From: Chara braunii
Taxonomy: Eukaryota; Streptophyta; Charophyceae; Charales; Characeae
NCBI GenBank assembly: GCA_003427395.1
Contig: BFEA01000175.1
Span: forward strand, 2,179,233-2,222,906
Direction of reading: 5' to 3'
DNA length: 43,674 bases
Below the pieces are notes generated by a model. That model saw only the letters and a list, made by a program, of their open reading frames with translations. It was not told the DNA's origin and did not search any database. Below are positions 30,762-40,027 of this stretch, piece after piece (within the stretch, counting starts at the first letter, position 1; every line of letters starts with the position of its first letter). The position numbers and the translations under genes were made by a program.

Positions 30762-31110
30762 TGTCAAAATATAATCTAACTCCTCTAAATCAAGAAAATT
30801 TCGGCAACGCTTCCCGTAGGAAAAGTGCCTTTTCAGAATTTGTATCCACCCGAATATAAAAACAGAAATAGCCTTTGACTTCCCAAAGTCCAATTTTGTC
30901 TAACTCCCTGAATTAGCAAAAATGTGGGCAGCACCCCCTTTAGAAAAGAAGACTTCCCAGATTTTTATTAAGCCGTATATGAATTTTAGACAAGTTGAAC
31001 TCTGAAAGTCAAGGTTTCGACTAACTCCTTGGATTTGCAGAAATTTTGGCAGCGCTTCCTGTAGGGAAAGTAGTTTACCAGAATTTATACAAAGCCAAGT
31101 ATAACAAAAG
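30762..31110 (-). mobile_element. LTR end of element R with ~115-bp tandem repeats, set 2
   Basis: Three units at about 30795, 30915 and 31040 of the TTCGGCAGCGCTTCCCGTAGG type, parallel in order and divergence to 27689-28012. The minus strand ends GGAGTTAGATTATATTTTGACA, the same as the right copy at 38200-38221. Confidence 0.8.
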
Positions 31111-31369
31111 GTCCCAGAAAATGCGAGCATCGATCTAAGTAAAAAAACTTAGCTCAGAAAATGCAGGAATTGACCTAACTCCTATTGCTCTAGCATGAGG
31201 CGAGCCTCTAAAGCAACTACCTGTCAATCTGACACTTAAACCAAGTAGTAGCCTCACTCAGTCTCATGCAAGCCAACCCACAAAGGTAAGTACTCTCGCC
31301 ACCCCAAGTCAAACTTTGCAAACAATAGTTCGTAATCTCTCGATGCTTTAATCCCTTATACCCAGCTTA

Positions 31370-32195
31370 CATAGGGCATAAAGTCAAGCCGTCCAATCTT
31401 ATGGAAATTGTCTGACTCAGCCATTGAGTATACACGAACAGGTTGCAGAACTACTTCTCTCTTCCTTTGGGCATATGACTAGGCCGTTCATCTTAGAACA
31501 AGGCTTAGTCGCCCAGAACTATTTAATGTCCAACTTATATATACCTCTCTGAGCTTGGTGTTCAAAAGCTGGGCATAGGACTGAGTCGTTCATCTTAGAA
31601 CAAGGCCCGGTCTGCCCAAGGTTACCTTCAATTATACTCTTAGTTATACTCTCTTCATTTCATGATAAGCTATAGCCAGGCCGTCCAATCTTATGGAAAC
31701 CATGCCTGACTAGCCTGTTCATAAATAGGATAGTATAAAATATAGCCAAAATTTAACCTTTTGGGTTCCGGAATGTGCGAGGTATTGGGCCAGACCGTCC
31801 AATGTTATGTAACATATCTGGTCCTCTGCCAGGTTCTTTGCTCTCTTATCCACTGTGTGCGGCATGAGTCCAAGGCCGTCCAATCTTATGGACATGCCCT
31901 GCCCTCAGCGAGAATTACTCCCTCGGAATGAAACGAGACGGGGGCTAAGCCGTCCAATCTTATGGACTTGCTCAGACCTCCTCGATCAGAAACAAAAGAA
32001 ACAGAACAAACCCCAGTCAAACGTGGCAACCAAACCCTCCAATCTTATGGTACAGGTTTGGATCCTGAAAAGTCAGCCATAGTCAGACCCTCACAATTCA
32101 GAGCAATCAGACCGTCCAATCTTATGGAACTGGTCTGACTCTCCATGCAATCCAAAAATAAAACACAGCGGTCAGGCCGTCCAATCTTATGGAAC
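31370..32195 (-). repeat. Hairpin array L2 (loop type GTCCAATCTTATGGA)
   Basis: About ten units share CCGTCCAATCTTATGGAAC. The inner TCCA/TGGA pairs and the outer arms vary but match: CCAAACC/GGTTTGG (32030-32061), TCAGACC/GGTCTGA (32107-32138), GGTCAG/CTGACC (about 32171-32206) and CCAGGC/GCCTG (about 31677-31708). Some units are degenerate (31484, 31585). The loop differs consistently from array L1, so each array has been homogenised separately. Confidence 0.82.
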
Positions 32196-32206
32196 TAGTC
32201 TGACCC

Positions 32207-33480
32207 CACAGGACCCATTCACGCTCAAGCAAAACCACATTTCACCCACCCTTCCCCCAGATGCAACCCCTTATGTTCACAATCTGCCTTCAGGCAATCA
32301 ACAAAAACTGAAACTGAGATTGCGCACACATTCCTTTACTTAATCTGAGTTGTGTCCTGTCAGTTAAACCGAAGTCAAAGGAGGGGTGCATGCAGTACAC
32401 TCAGTCAAACATAGCAAGACGTACAAGTACGGGTCATAACTGGGTTTATAAAAGAGACGCAATGGTTACCTGCCAATTCCCTGCCTCCAGAGTCTCGCCT
32501 AGGCTTCGGCAGAGCTTCCGCAATCGGTGGGGCGAACCTCCCACTTTTACCACTCCCCCTATGCCGCACTACCACATTTCCGACACCGCTTGCACTGTCG
32601 CCCCGTCCACAACCGTACTACCTCGGCAGGCCGAACTCCACCGCCTCCGCCTGAACCTGGCGGGACCCATGACTAGGTCCCCTCCCACTCTTTGCGAGCC
32701 ACCTCCACACCGGGGCCGCACGAATCTCCTCCATGTCGTTCCAATTTTTAACGGATGCCCCAAAGGACTCCGGCCGGGGTAGTGCCCCGTGGCGGCACCA
32801 AAGGTCACTCGGCCTCCTTACTCCCGGTCTGCCAGTGGGGGCTACGGCCGTGGGCCAGTGTCGGACCCTCAAGCAAAAACGGGGTCATAAACCCTGAATA
32901 AAAACAAAAATAATAATAATTAAAACAAAACCAAACCCAAGCATCCCGAGATACTGTCGGGAGGGGGATGGTCTCGTGCCAAGGGGCGGGGCCCGTGACT
33001 GGGCTCCCCCGACAAATAGGAAAAAGGGGGATAGTCCCGCGGGACCCTCAACCCCTTAGCCTTCCGCTGCTTCAGTGTTCCCTCGTTGTCACCTACCGGC
33101 CTCGATCCCCAAACCTCTGTAACAATAGTCGACCTGGGAGCCACAGCCTAGGCCTTCCTTGCCTACCGCTGCCGGCGTGCCAACACCAGGCACCCGCGCC
33201 AGCCTGCTTAGACCGCGCTGTGGCCGCCCCGTGCGCCTATCGGCGTGCTAGTTCTATCGTCGATCGCGCGTGCCAACCAAAAACGAGCTTTCATCCCCTA
33301 AACAAAACCGTAGCACGGACCAGGTCGGTCGACTAGACCGGCCGCTCACTCAATCAGAAAAATCACACGAGCGCCTTAAAACTGCGCGCCCACATACCCT
33401 CTAACTTAGTCAGGACGGGTCCCGGACGCGGCCGTACCTCGCCCGACTTGTGCCGACCAAACCCATTTTTCTGTCATTTG
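32207..33480. other. Outer part of the left element R, no gene
   Basis: Contains TTCCCCCAGATGCAACCCC (32255), also found at 29070, then GC-rich DNA. A 130-codon plus-strand frame at 32390-32782 is opposed by long frames on the minus strand and has no recognisable domain. 33250-33480 is distantly related, inverted, to 24600-24900. Confidence 0.45.
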
Positions 33481-33483
33481 CAA

Positions 33484-33690
33484 AAACCAGGGCGGATACC
33501 CTTGTAAGGGTATTCGAGGGTATCCGCGTTGTCGGCCCGAATACCCTTACAAGGGTATTTGGGCACGTTTTGCAGCTCACAGGAAGAACACGCCTGACGA
33601 TATTGTGTGGGCGTGCACTTTGTGGGCATCTGAGGGCGCGTCCCATCTGTATTGATTAGAGAGTGTGTGGGCGTGCACTTTGTGGGCACG
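33484..33690. repeat. Nested ATACCCTTACAAGGGTAT palindromes and a 25-bp direct repeat
   Basis: GGATACCCTTGTAAGGGTATT at 33493-33513 and GAATACCCTTACAAGGGTATT at 33539-33559 are near-perfect palindromes, and with GAGGGTATCC between them can form alternative stems. The 33484-33513 block recurs inverted at 24572-24602. GTGTGGGCGTGCACTTTGTG is directly repeated at 33604 and 33663. Confidence 0.82.
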
Positions 33691-35500
33691 CGCTAACCTG
33701 ATCGAGCCTGGGTCGAGGAAGGTCATGCGACGCCGATAGAACAAGTGTAGAGGTTCCGAGGCGGCCGCAGCCTCGCACGTACGGGCGAAGTTACAAGCAG
33801 CGTCGTGTTGACCGGGTAGGACTGTGACCAGAAAATAATGTAGTTTGACTTGCGGGGCGCCGGCATATCAAGGCCGCACCACGTAGAGTTACGTGGGCAC
33901 TGGGATGCCTGCGTCAACGATAGCAAAAGTCGCCGCGGGTGCTAAGCAGCGCCATGAGCGGGGTTTTTCGGCGGAGAGGTGGTAGAAAGGCATCGCAGCA
34001 GGCCGTGAGGAGCCCGACATGCCACCCTGCCGTAGTTGAGCCGGCGCAAGTGGTGAGCCGGCGGAGCTATGCCTTCAGGATTGCCAAGTGCAGACTTAGG
34101 GGACCGAGGACGCAGGCCGTACGTGGGAAAAGCGGCCTGAGGTACCTTTTGCTGGCCTGGGCTGGCTGGCCATGCCATTCATATGGAGGGCTGCGCCTAC
34201 TTCCTCTAGGTTGGGGCTTAGCCCTACTGGTTATGTCATCGAACTACCACCAGGTGGATCCCGAGATCGAGGCCAAAGCGGAGCAGCGGAGCGATGCAGG
34301 AGTGAACCGAAGGGTTGAGGGTCCCGTGGGACTATTCCCTTTGGTTTTTACTGAGGGGGAGTTCCAACCGTGGGCCCGCGAGAAAAGACCAAGTGCCATT
34401 GGTCCTTTCCCCCCACCCGTGTTTTTTTTTTTTTTTTTTTTTTNTTNTTTTCTTCCCTCCTTTCTCGTTTCTGTTCATGTCCTAAAACTTACTCTGAAGT
34501 ACTGATGTACTTGGCCGTGTTTTAGAGGGAAGTCCACTCCCCTTCTGCATATTAAGTGGGAAGGAGGGAACAGAGGATGGATTCGGATGAACGTGGATAT
34601 AGGGACAGGCTACGTTATGGCTAAAGCAGGAATGAAAAAAGGGGAAGTAAAGGGGGTACTCACCTTGAATGGCTGACCGTACGAGATGAACCAAGTGCTG
34701 AATCACAACACCAAGCTGCACACTAGCGGGAACAGTGGGGTTGTGCGGGTGTATTGCCTAGTAAACTACAACAATTTTGACACTTTTGTTGGTTGCAGTA
34801 GAACAACCATGCTTAGGCTTTCACTATATACTGTTGTGTATTGTTGTCTAGGCGTTGCAAGCCCGCACCGTTTCCACTGTATACTTTGTGCCCTTGCTGT
34901 GTAATGATGTGTCCCACTGCTGGGCTCTGCACCTCTACCTCACTCTGGACTATTGCTGGGCTTTACTGGTTAGGCTCGTTGCTGCACACAGTGGCAGGGC
35001 ACGCAGTGTATGTGTTCTATTTAGAAGAAGGTCTTCCCACCCACATAGCAACAAACTTTTGCCAGGAGGAACGGCTTTGCAGCAGGGCAAGGAGAAAGGC
35101 AAGCCTTTGAGTGGGGTTGCTGGTCCTGCTAGGACGGGATACCACAGCACACAGTCTGTGCGTTGTTGTGCTATTGTTGAGCTATTGCGGCACCATCTTG
35201 ATGTGCACTGTGTTGGGCACTAGCTGCGCCGGCTGAGGTTAAGAAGCAAGAGCAGGAGACTGACGCCCACTGAGCCAGGTACACTGACGTGAGAGGCGCT
35301 GTCCCCAGCTGGGCACCACTGCTAAGCAAGCACTGTTCCTGGCGGAGCACTTTCATAAAGGAGGAGTCCGACGCGGTCCGCTACTATGGGTGACTATTGA
35401 ACTGAGGACTGCCCCTTGCTGCACACTACGGCAATACAGCGTTACTATCTCCCTTGACGGCGGTGCTGAACTCAGACAACACAAGAGTTGTGATTATGTG
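33691..35500. other. Central spacer between inverted arms, no gene recognised
   Basis: A 188-codon plus-strand frame (33939-34505) runs into a poly(T) tract at 34423-34452 that includes two undetermined bases. It has no domain I recognise. 34790-35370 is rich in TTGTTG/TGCTGG. The symmetry point of the inverted structure lies here. Confidence 0.4.
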
Positions 35501-35504
35501 GCGG

Positions 35505-37045
35505 AGGCTGGGCGAATCCATAAGTTGCGGGATGTTCAGTCTTTCGCACTTGTGTTATTTGTTATTTGGCAGGCTAGGCTACCCATAAGTTGGGTAGCCT
35601 ACTTCTATACTGTATGTGACTGTATAGGTTGGTCAGACACAATATAAGTTGTTGTGTATAGTCATATGCCTTTCGTCGTTTGTTCAGGCAGAGGCTGGAC
35701 TCCTTATAAGTTGAGGAGGCTCAACCTATGTGTATGCCGAAAGTTTAGGCTGACCAGTCTCACCATGAGTTGGTGAGGTCTGGTCATACGCCTTATGTCG
35801 ATTGTTTAGGCTGAGGCTGACCACACCATAAGTTGGTGTGAATCAGTCTTGTGCTTTATTGTTCAGGCAAGACTATTCACACCATAAGTTGGTGTGGTCA
35901 AGTCATGAGCCATCATCATTAAAGCGAATCAGAGTATATAATGTGATACAATTACCTATTATGTATATTCGTGGCAGGCTGGGCGCCATAATTTGGGAGA
36001 TCCAGCCATATAAGCCGGTAGCAGATAAAGCAGAGGGGAAAGAAGATTAAGAGTATAAAATGGTGTGGTAACTTTGGGCGGACTGACTCATCCATAAGTT
36101 GGGTAGTCTGTCCTATGTCCTTGATAACACAAAGCAGAGAATTATATAAAGCTTGGATATTTTCCCCTTGGGTAGGCTGACTTATTTATCTGATGTAGTT
36201 GTGTTGCGGAGGCCGGACGAATGCATAAGTTGCGGGCTGTTCGGTCACACGCACTTGTTGTTGTTTTAGGCAGGGCTAGACTATCCATAAGTTGGGTAGC
36301 CTAGTCATATGCTATATGTCACTGTATGGGCTGGCCAGGCACAATATAAGTTGTTGTGTCTGGTCATATGCCTTTTATCGTTGTTCAGGCAAAGGCTGAG
36401 TCCCTCATAAGTTGAGGTGGTTCAGTCTTTTGTGTATGCCGAGTGTTTAGGTTGATCAGGTCTCAGCATGAGTTGGTGCGCCCTGGTTATACGCCTTATG
36501 TCATTTGTTCAGACAGAGGCTTATCACAACATAAGTTGTTGTGGTAAGTTCTAGGCCTTATGTCCATAAAGTTGAACATGGTTGTATTGCGAAGGGTTGG
36601 GCGAACGCATAAGTTGTCGGTTGTTCGGTCGTTCGCGCAAGTGGCTTTGTCTAGACTGGGTTAGACTATCCATAAGTTGGGTAGCCTGACTCTACGCCGT
36701 ATGTAACTGTTTGGGTTGGCCGGGCACAACATAAGTTGTTGTGTCCAGTCATATGCCTCTTGTCGTTGGTTAGGCAGAGACTGACCCCCATAAGTTGGGA
36801 GGTTCAGTTCTATGTGTATGCCGAATGTTCAGGCTGACCACCCTCACCATAAGTTGGTGCGGCCCGATCATACGCCTTATGTCGGTTGTTTTGCAGAAAC
36901 TGGTCACACCATAAGTTGGTGTGGTTTGGTCTTATGCGTACGTATATTTGTGTTACCAGGCTAGGGCACCGTAAGTTGGTGTGACCTAGTCATATAAACT
37001 GGCAAGTCAGTCACATCCATAAGTTGGGTTGGCTGACCCTATATG
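35505..37045 (+). repeat. Hairpin array R (loop ATAAGTT), ~23 units with covarying stems
   Basis: Units of 55-80 bp each contain ATAAGTT (occasionally ATGAGTT or GTAAGTT) between arms that pair. Examples are TAGGCTACCC/GGGTAGCCTA (35575-35601), GACCAG-CTCACC/GGTGAG-CTGGTC with small bulges (35752-35785) and CTTATCACAAC/GTTGTGGTAAG (36520-36548). CACACC/GGTGTG occurs near 35880 and CCAGGCACAA/TTGTGTCTGG near 36330. Stem types recur in the same order every ~380 bp (from about 35505, 36205 and 36590), a higher-order repeat. Between stems lies GTCATATGCCTTATGTCG-like spacer. No ORF spans it. Confidence 0.88.
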
Positions 37046-37414
37046 TAAGGAAGGGTAAGAAGGGAATAATGAGGGTTTTTGAACGAACTATGTGGCCGGG
37101 AAAAGAACCATGTGGGATTGTGAGAGATGTTTGCGCTTGCATGCTCGTTGGCTCTCACTTGGGACATTTTTTGATAGAATAGTTGTTGTAGATGCTCACC
37201 GAGCGCTGGAGTCATAGGTAGGTAAGATGAATGATGGGAGGGAAGCTTGGGATGAGATAGGACTGACTTTGCTAGGGGTTGGGATCAGCATTGGCTCATG
37301 ACCTCATTCATAGGGCATGTGGACCAATATTGAACCTAAGTTGTCAAACAGGGATAAAAAAGTTAGCCCCAAGTATAGTTTTGCTTTGCACTTTGACTTT
37401 CAACTTTGTATAAA
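37046..37414. other. Spacer between array R and the 115-bp repeats
   Basis: No gene or repeat unit recognised beyond element-R DNA. It includes AAGTTAGCCCCAAGTATAG leading into the repeats. Confidence 0.4.
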
Positions 37415-37565
37415 TTTTGGCAGCCTACTTTTCCTACGGGAAGCGCTACCGAAATTTCTGCAAAACTGAAAAGAGTTAGTCATATTCAGGTTCCTAAAAA
37501 TTCTGAAAAGACACTTTTCCTACGGGAAGCACTGCTGAAATTTTGAAAAATTTGGAGAGTTAGAA
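37415..37565 (+). repeat. CTTTTCCTACGGGAAGCGCT repeats, set 3
   Basis: Two units (about 37424-37460 and 37508-37545) are the inverted counterparts of sets 1 and 2 in the left arm; a third, partial unit (GCGCTGCCGAAATTTTC) is at 38172-38188. Confidence 0.8.
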
Positions 37566-37599
37566 TATTTTCAGTTAGACCAATCTTAGCAACTCAACC

Positions 37600-37965
37600 C
37601 TGAGTAGGGGAGGTGTTATTGAACCTCTCAGAAGTTGAGTAGGAGCTTAGTAGAGGAGTTAGGATGTGACTTAGGAGGATTACTCCCTACTTAGGCTAAA
37701 CGCTGTAGTGGAATCTCTTTGACCTGTGTTGTGGTGCAGGCCGTGCATATTGATTGAAGGTCTGACTTGGTCAGCCTGACTAGTCTTCTGTTATCACTGA
37801 TAACAGGTCGGTTGTCGACTCGTCGGTATACGACTCAATCTTTCATCCTTTTCTGCTTCTCAACCTAAGGCCTTGGCCCTGACTGACTCTTTGTTTTGTT
37901 GGGTTTTTCACCCAGATTCTTTATAAATGACCATTTCTTAAAGGCTGAGTATCTTTGTTGTGGAA
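37600..37965 (+). mobile_element. Extra partial copy of element R internal region
   Basis: Repeats in the same orientation part of 38380-38640: the 19-bp palindrome at 37788-37806, then GGTCGGTTG..CGACTCGTCGGT, CTCAACCTAA and AATGACCATTTCTTAAAG. It lies upstream of the LTR-H fragment. Confidence 0.75.
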
Positions 37966-37984
37966 TGGTGCGGAAAAGGTTGGG

Positions 37985-38163
37985 TGACAGCTCCCACAGG
38001 TGGAGGTAGCGGTGCCTCGCGTGACTCTGTCCTGTCGTAGGGACTCGCGAAAGGTACGGCTGGCGCACTCGGCCGGAGCGGCAAACGCTCTCCGCAATAA
38101 GTCCTGCATAATCCTGCGTGACGCGGCCGAGAGGGTCCCCGTGCGGGACCGATGCGCTCGACA
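37985..38163 (+). mobile_element. LTR of family H, copy 2 (5'-truncated)
   Basis: From GGTGACAGCTCCCACAGGTG to GCGGGACCGATGCGCTCGACA it follows the last ~210 bp of the family-H LTR with two short deletions. It is inserted immediately before the last CGCTGCCGAAATTTTC of element R, as copy 1 is inserted next to a TTCCCGTAGG motif. Confidence 0.8.
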
Positions 38164-38221
38164 GCGCCGACAGCGCTGCCGAAATTTTCTTAGTTTAGAG
38201 GAGTTAGATTATATTTTGACA
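38164..38221 (+). mobile_element. LTR 3' end of element R (right copy)
   Basis: GCTGCCGAAATTTTC, then GAGGAGTTAGATTATATTTT and GACA, identical in layout to the left copy (plus 30762-30815 inverted). Confidence 0.72.
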
Positions 38222-38925
38222 GGTGGCGATTCTTGCAATCCACTCTATATAGAGGAGACTCTGCCAGGGTCTACCTTTTTTTGGGCACTTGCTTAGAGGC
38301 AAACCTAGGCTTAGTTTGTAGAAAGGTCTTGGGTGAGAGTGTGTTATGGAGTTGTATTCTTCATACACCTATGACTTTAGCTCGGGGATTGGTTTGTTTT
38401 GTGTTACAGGTTTTCTTGATCGATTGATTCAGGATTTGGGCTAGATTCAGGTTGATTCTACGAGGATCGTCTTCTGTTATCACTGATAACAGGTCGGTTG
38501 CCGATTCGTCGGTTTACGATTCAACTCCAATCCGCTCCTGCCACTCAACCTAAAGACTTTAGCCTTGTGATTTGAACTGTTTGTTGTGTTTTCGCCCGGA
38601 CTTTATTTGAATGGCCATTTAAAGAAAAGTACTGAGTATTTTATTTTGAGGAGTTGCACAAGAGTGAGGCTTGTATGGCTAAAAGCAAGGGGTGTGAGTG
38701 CAGAAAATGGTTGAAGTTGACCCCGTGTAGTGCATGGACTTTTTGGTTGGATCTTTGATGTGATTGCAGGTATGTTTGGTGATTCGGACTTTGGATTTGA
38801 CTGTTGCGTTCACATGCATATGTATATGGCTGAGAGGAGGCTCAGTGTGACTGTGAGAAGTGATCGTCCTATATTAATAACCTTATTTACATATGTATAT
38901 ACTTATGACTTGACTGTTTCCCGCG
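38222..38925 (+). mobile_element. Internal region of element R (right copy) with PBS-like start
   Basis: GG then TGGCGATTCTTGC follows the GACA end, where a primer-binding site would lie; I cannot name the tRNA. The rest is the inverted partner of 30041-30761, with the 19-bp palindrome at 38474-38492 and GTTGACCCCGTGTAGTGC near 38715. No conserved ORF. Confidence 0.72.
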
Positions 38926-39009
38926 GCCTACTGGGACCACGCGTAAGGGTTAAACAGATCGTGTGGTTGAGAGAAGAGAGAGATCCCCTTTTATCCTTTG
39001 CTTTTTAGA

Positions 39010-39240
39010 TTTCTATGGTTGAACGTCGTAGTCCGTGGCAACCGTCAAAGTTAAACCCCTTGACTTCTCCCCAGACCCTACATGATGGAGTTGGTCTCCA
39101 GGGCAATAAGAGACGATTGTCACCACAGGTATGAACCTGTTGAACCTGTGTACCACCCACTCTCCGCAGGGTGCAGAGGAGGGTGTGGTTCTCAACCGCA
39201 CTTGGCGGTTGTCCAGCGTCGAGAGATTAACCCTCAAGGC
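39010..39240 (+). mobile_element. Segment S of element R (right copy)
   Basis: TTCTATGGTTGAACGTCG, ACCGTCAAAGTTAAACCCC, GAACCTGTGTACCACCC and TTGTCCAGCGTCGAGAGATT match 29205-29430 inverted. Only ~90 bp separate it from the R internal region, against ~600 bp on the left. Confidence 0.8.
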
Positions 39241-39471
39241 GCGTGTCAGACGACACTTGAGTGTCGAATGCGACCCTTGGGATTAACGAGGACCGCATGA
39301 GTATGGGTACTGCATAGTACGCCATCATTGCGATCGTTTGCGTACGTATGCATTGCGAGTCAATATGAGTTAGCCCTGCGTTCGCGCGGTTTATACTGGG
39401 TCTCGCGCGCGATGCCTATTTGATTTCCACGTCAGAAAGTTATGAGATGGCTACTAAGGGACTAGGAGTGT
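39241..39471. other. Short spacer before the intact LTR-H
   Basis: Contains the inverted pair CTCAAGGCGCGTGTC/GACACTTGAG at 39231-39258. No gene. Confidence 0.4.
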
Positions 39472-40007
39472 TGTCACGTTGTTTGTTTTGTGGCGTTCTG
39501 TATTTGTATATATACGTGAGTATGTGTGTGTGTGTTTTTGTTTTTATGTGCTACGAGTGGTGTGCGCGTGGTGTGTGGGATGCGTCCTAGTCGACCGACG
39601 ACGGGTCGCGCTTGGGACTTCAGCCCCCCAAGATGCAAATTCGCGTGCGGGTTCGATAGAGGCGTAATACCTCTCGTACTACCTATGCTACAGCGAACGA
39701 GAAATGCCCTCGGCTGGTCCACCTCTGCGATTGCAGCTGATCAACTTTCGTACTGTGGACTGGTAGCTCAGCGGGGATACGCCCACCGAAGGGAGCTGAC
39801 AACTCCTGTAAGGTGGAGGTAAGTCGTGTCTTGCGTAGGCCCTGTCCTGTCGTAGGGGTTCGCGAGAGGTATGGCTGGCGCACTCGGTCGGAGCGGCTTG
39901 CGGAAGCTCCATGTATATTCTCGACCAGGATTTAGACCAACTCCTGCGTGACGCGGCCGGGAGGGTCCCGCGCTGCCCCGTGCGGTGTCGGACCGATGCG
40001 CTCGACA
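39472..40007 (+). mobile_element. LTR of family H, copy 3 (5' LTR)
   Basis: 536 bp from TGTCACGTTG to GATGCGCTCGACA, with a (GT)n near the start. It is the most complete copy and is followed by a primer-binding site, so it is a 5' LTR whose internal region extends to the right. Confidence 0.82.
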
Positions 40008-40009
40008 GG

Positions 40010-40027
40010 TGGCGCCGTTGCGGGGGA
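40010..40027 (+). other. Primer-binding site, tRNA-Asp type
   Basis: TGGCGCCGTTGCGGGGGA differs by one base from TGGCGCCGTTGCCGGGGA, the tRNA-Asp primer site known from plant Athila-type Ty3/gypsy elements. It lies two bases after the LTR. Confidence 0.82.

Noticed and set aside
32390-32782. 130-codon plus-strand frame and opposing minus frames
   Set aside because: GC-rich DNA open in several frames; no recognisable family.
33939-34505. 188-codon plus-strand frame
   Set aside because: Runs into a poly(T) with undetermined bases, opposed by a minus-strand frame, and shows no motif.
35505-37045. CRISPR-like array interpretation of the regularly spaced repeats
   Set aside because: Eukaryotic transposon context, repeat core only ~7-13 bp, variable parts are self-complementary arms rather than unrelated spacers, and no cas genes.
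35505-37045. Integron attC-like array interpretation (conserved core, variable stems)
   Set aside because: Analogy only; no integrase and no core sites of the attC type.
39750-39815. TGGTAGCTCAGCGG in the family-H LTR resembling a tRNA A-box
   Set aside because: Repeated in the other LTR copy as part of LTR sequence; no acceptor stem or B-box.
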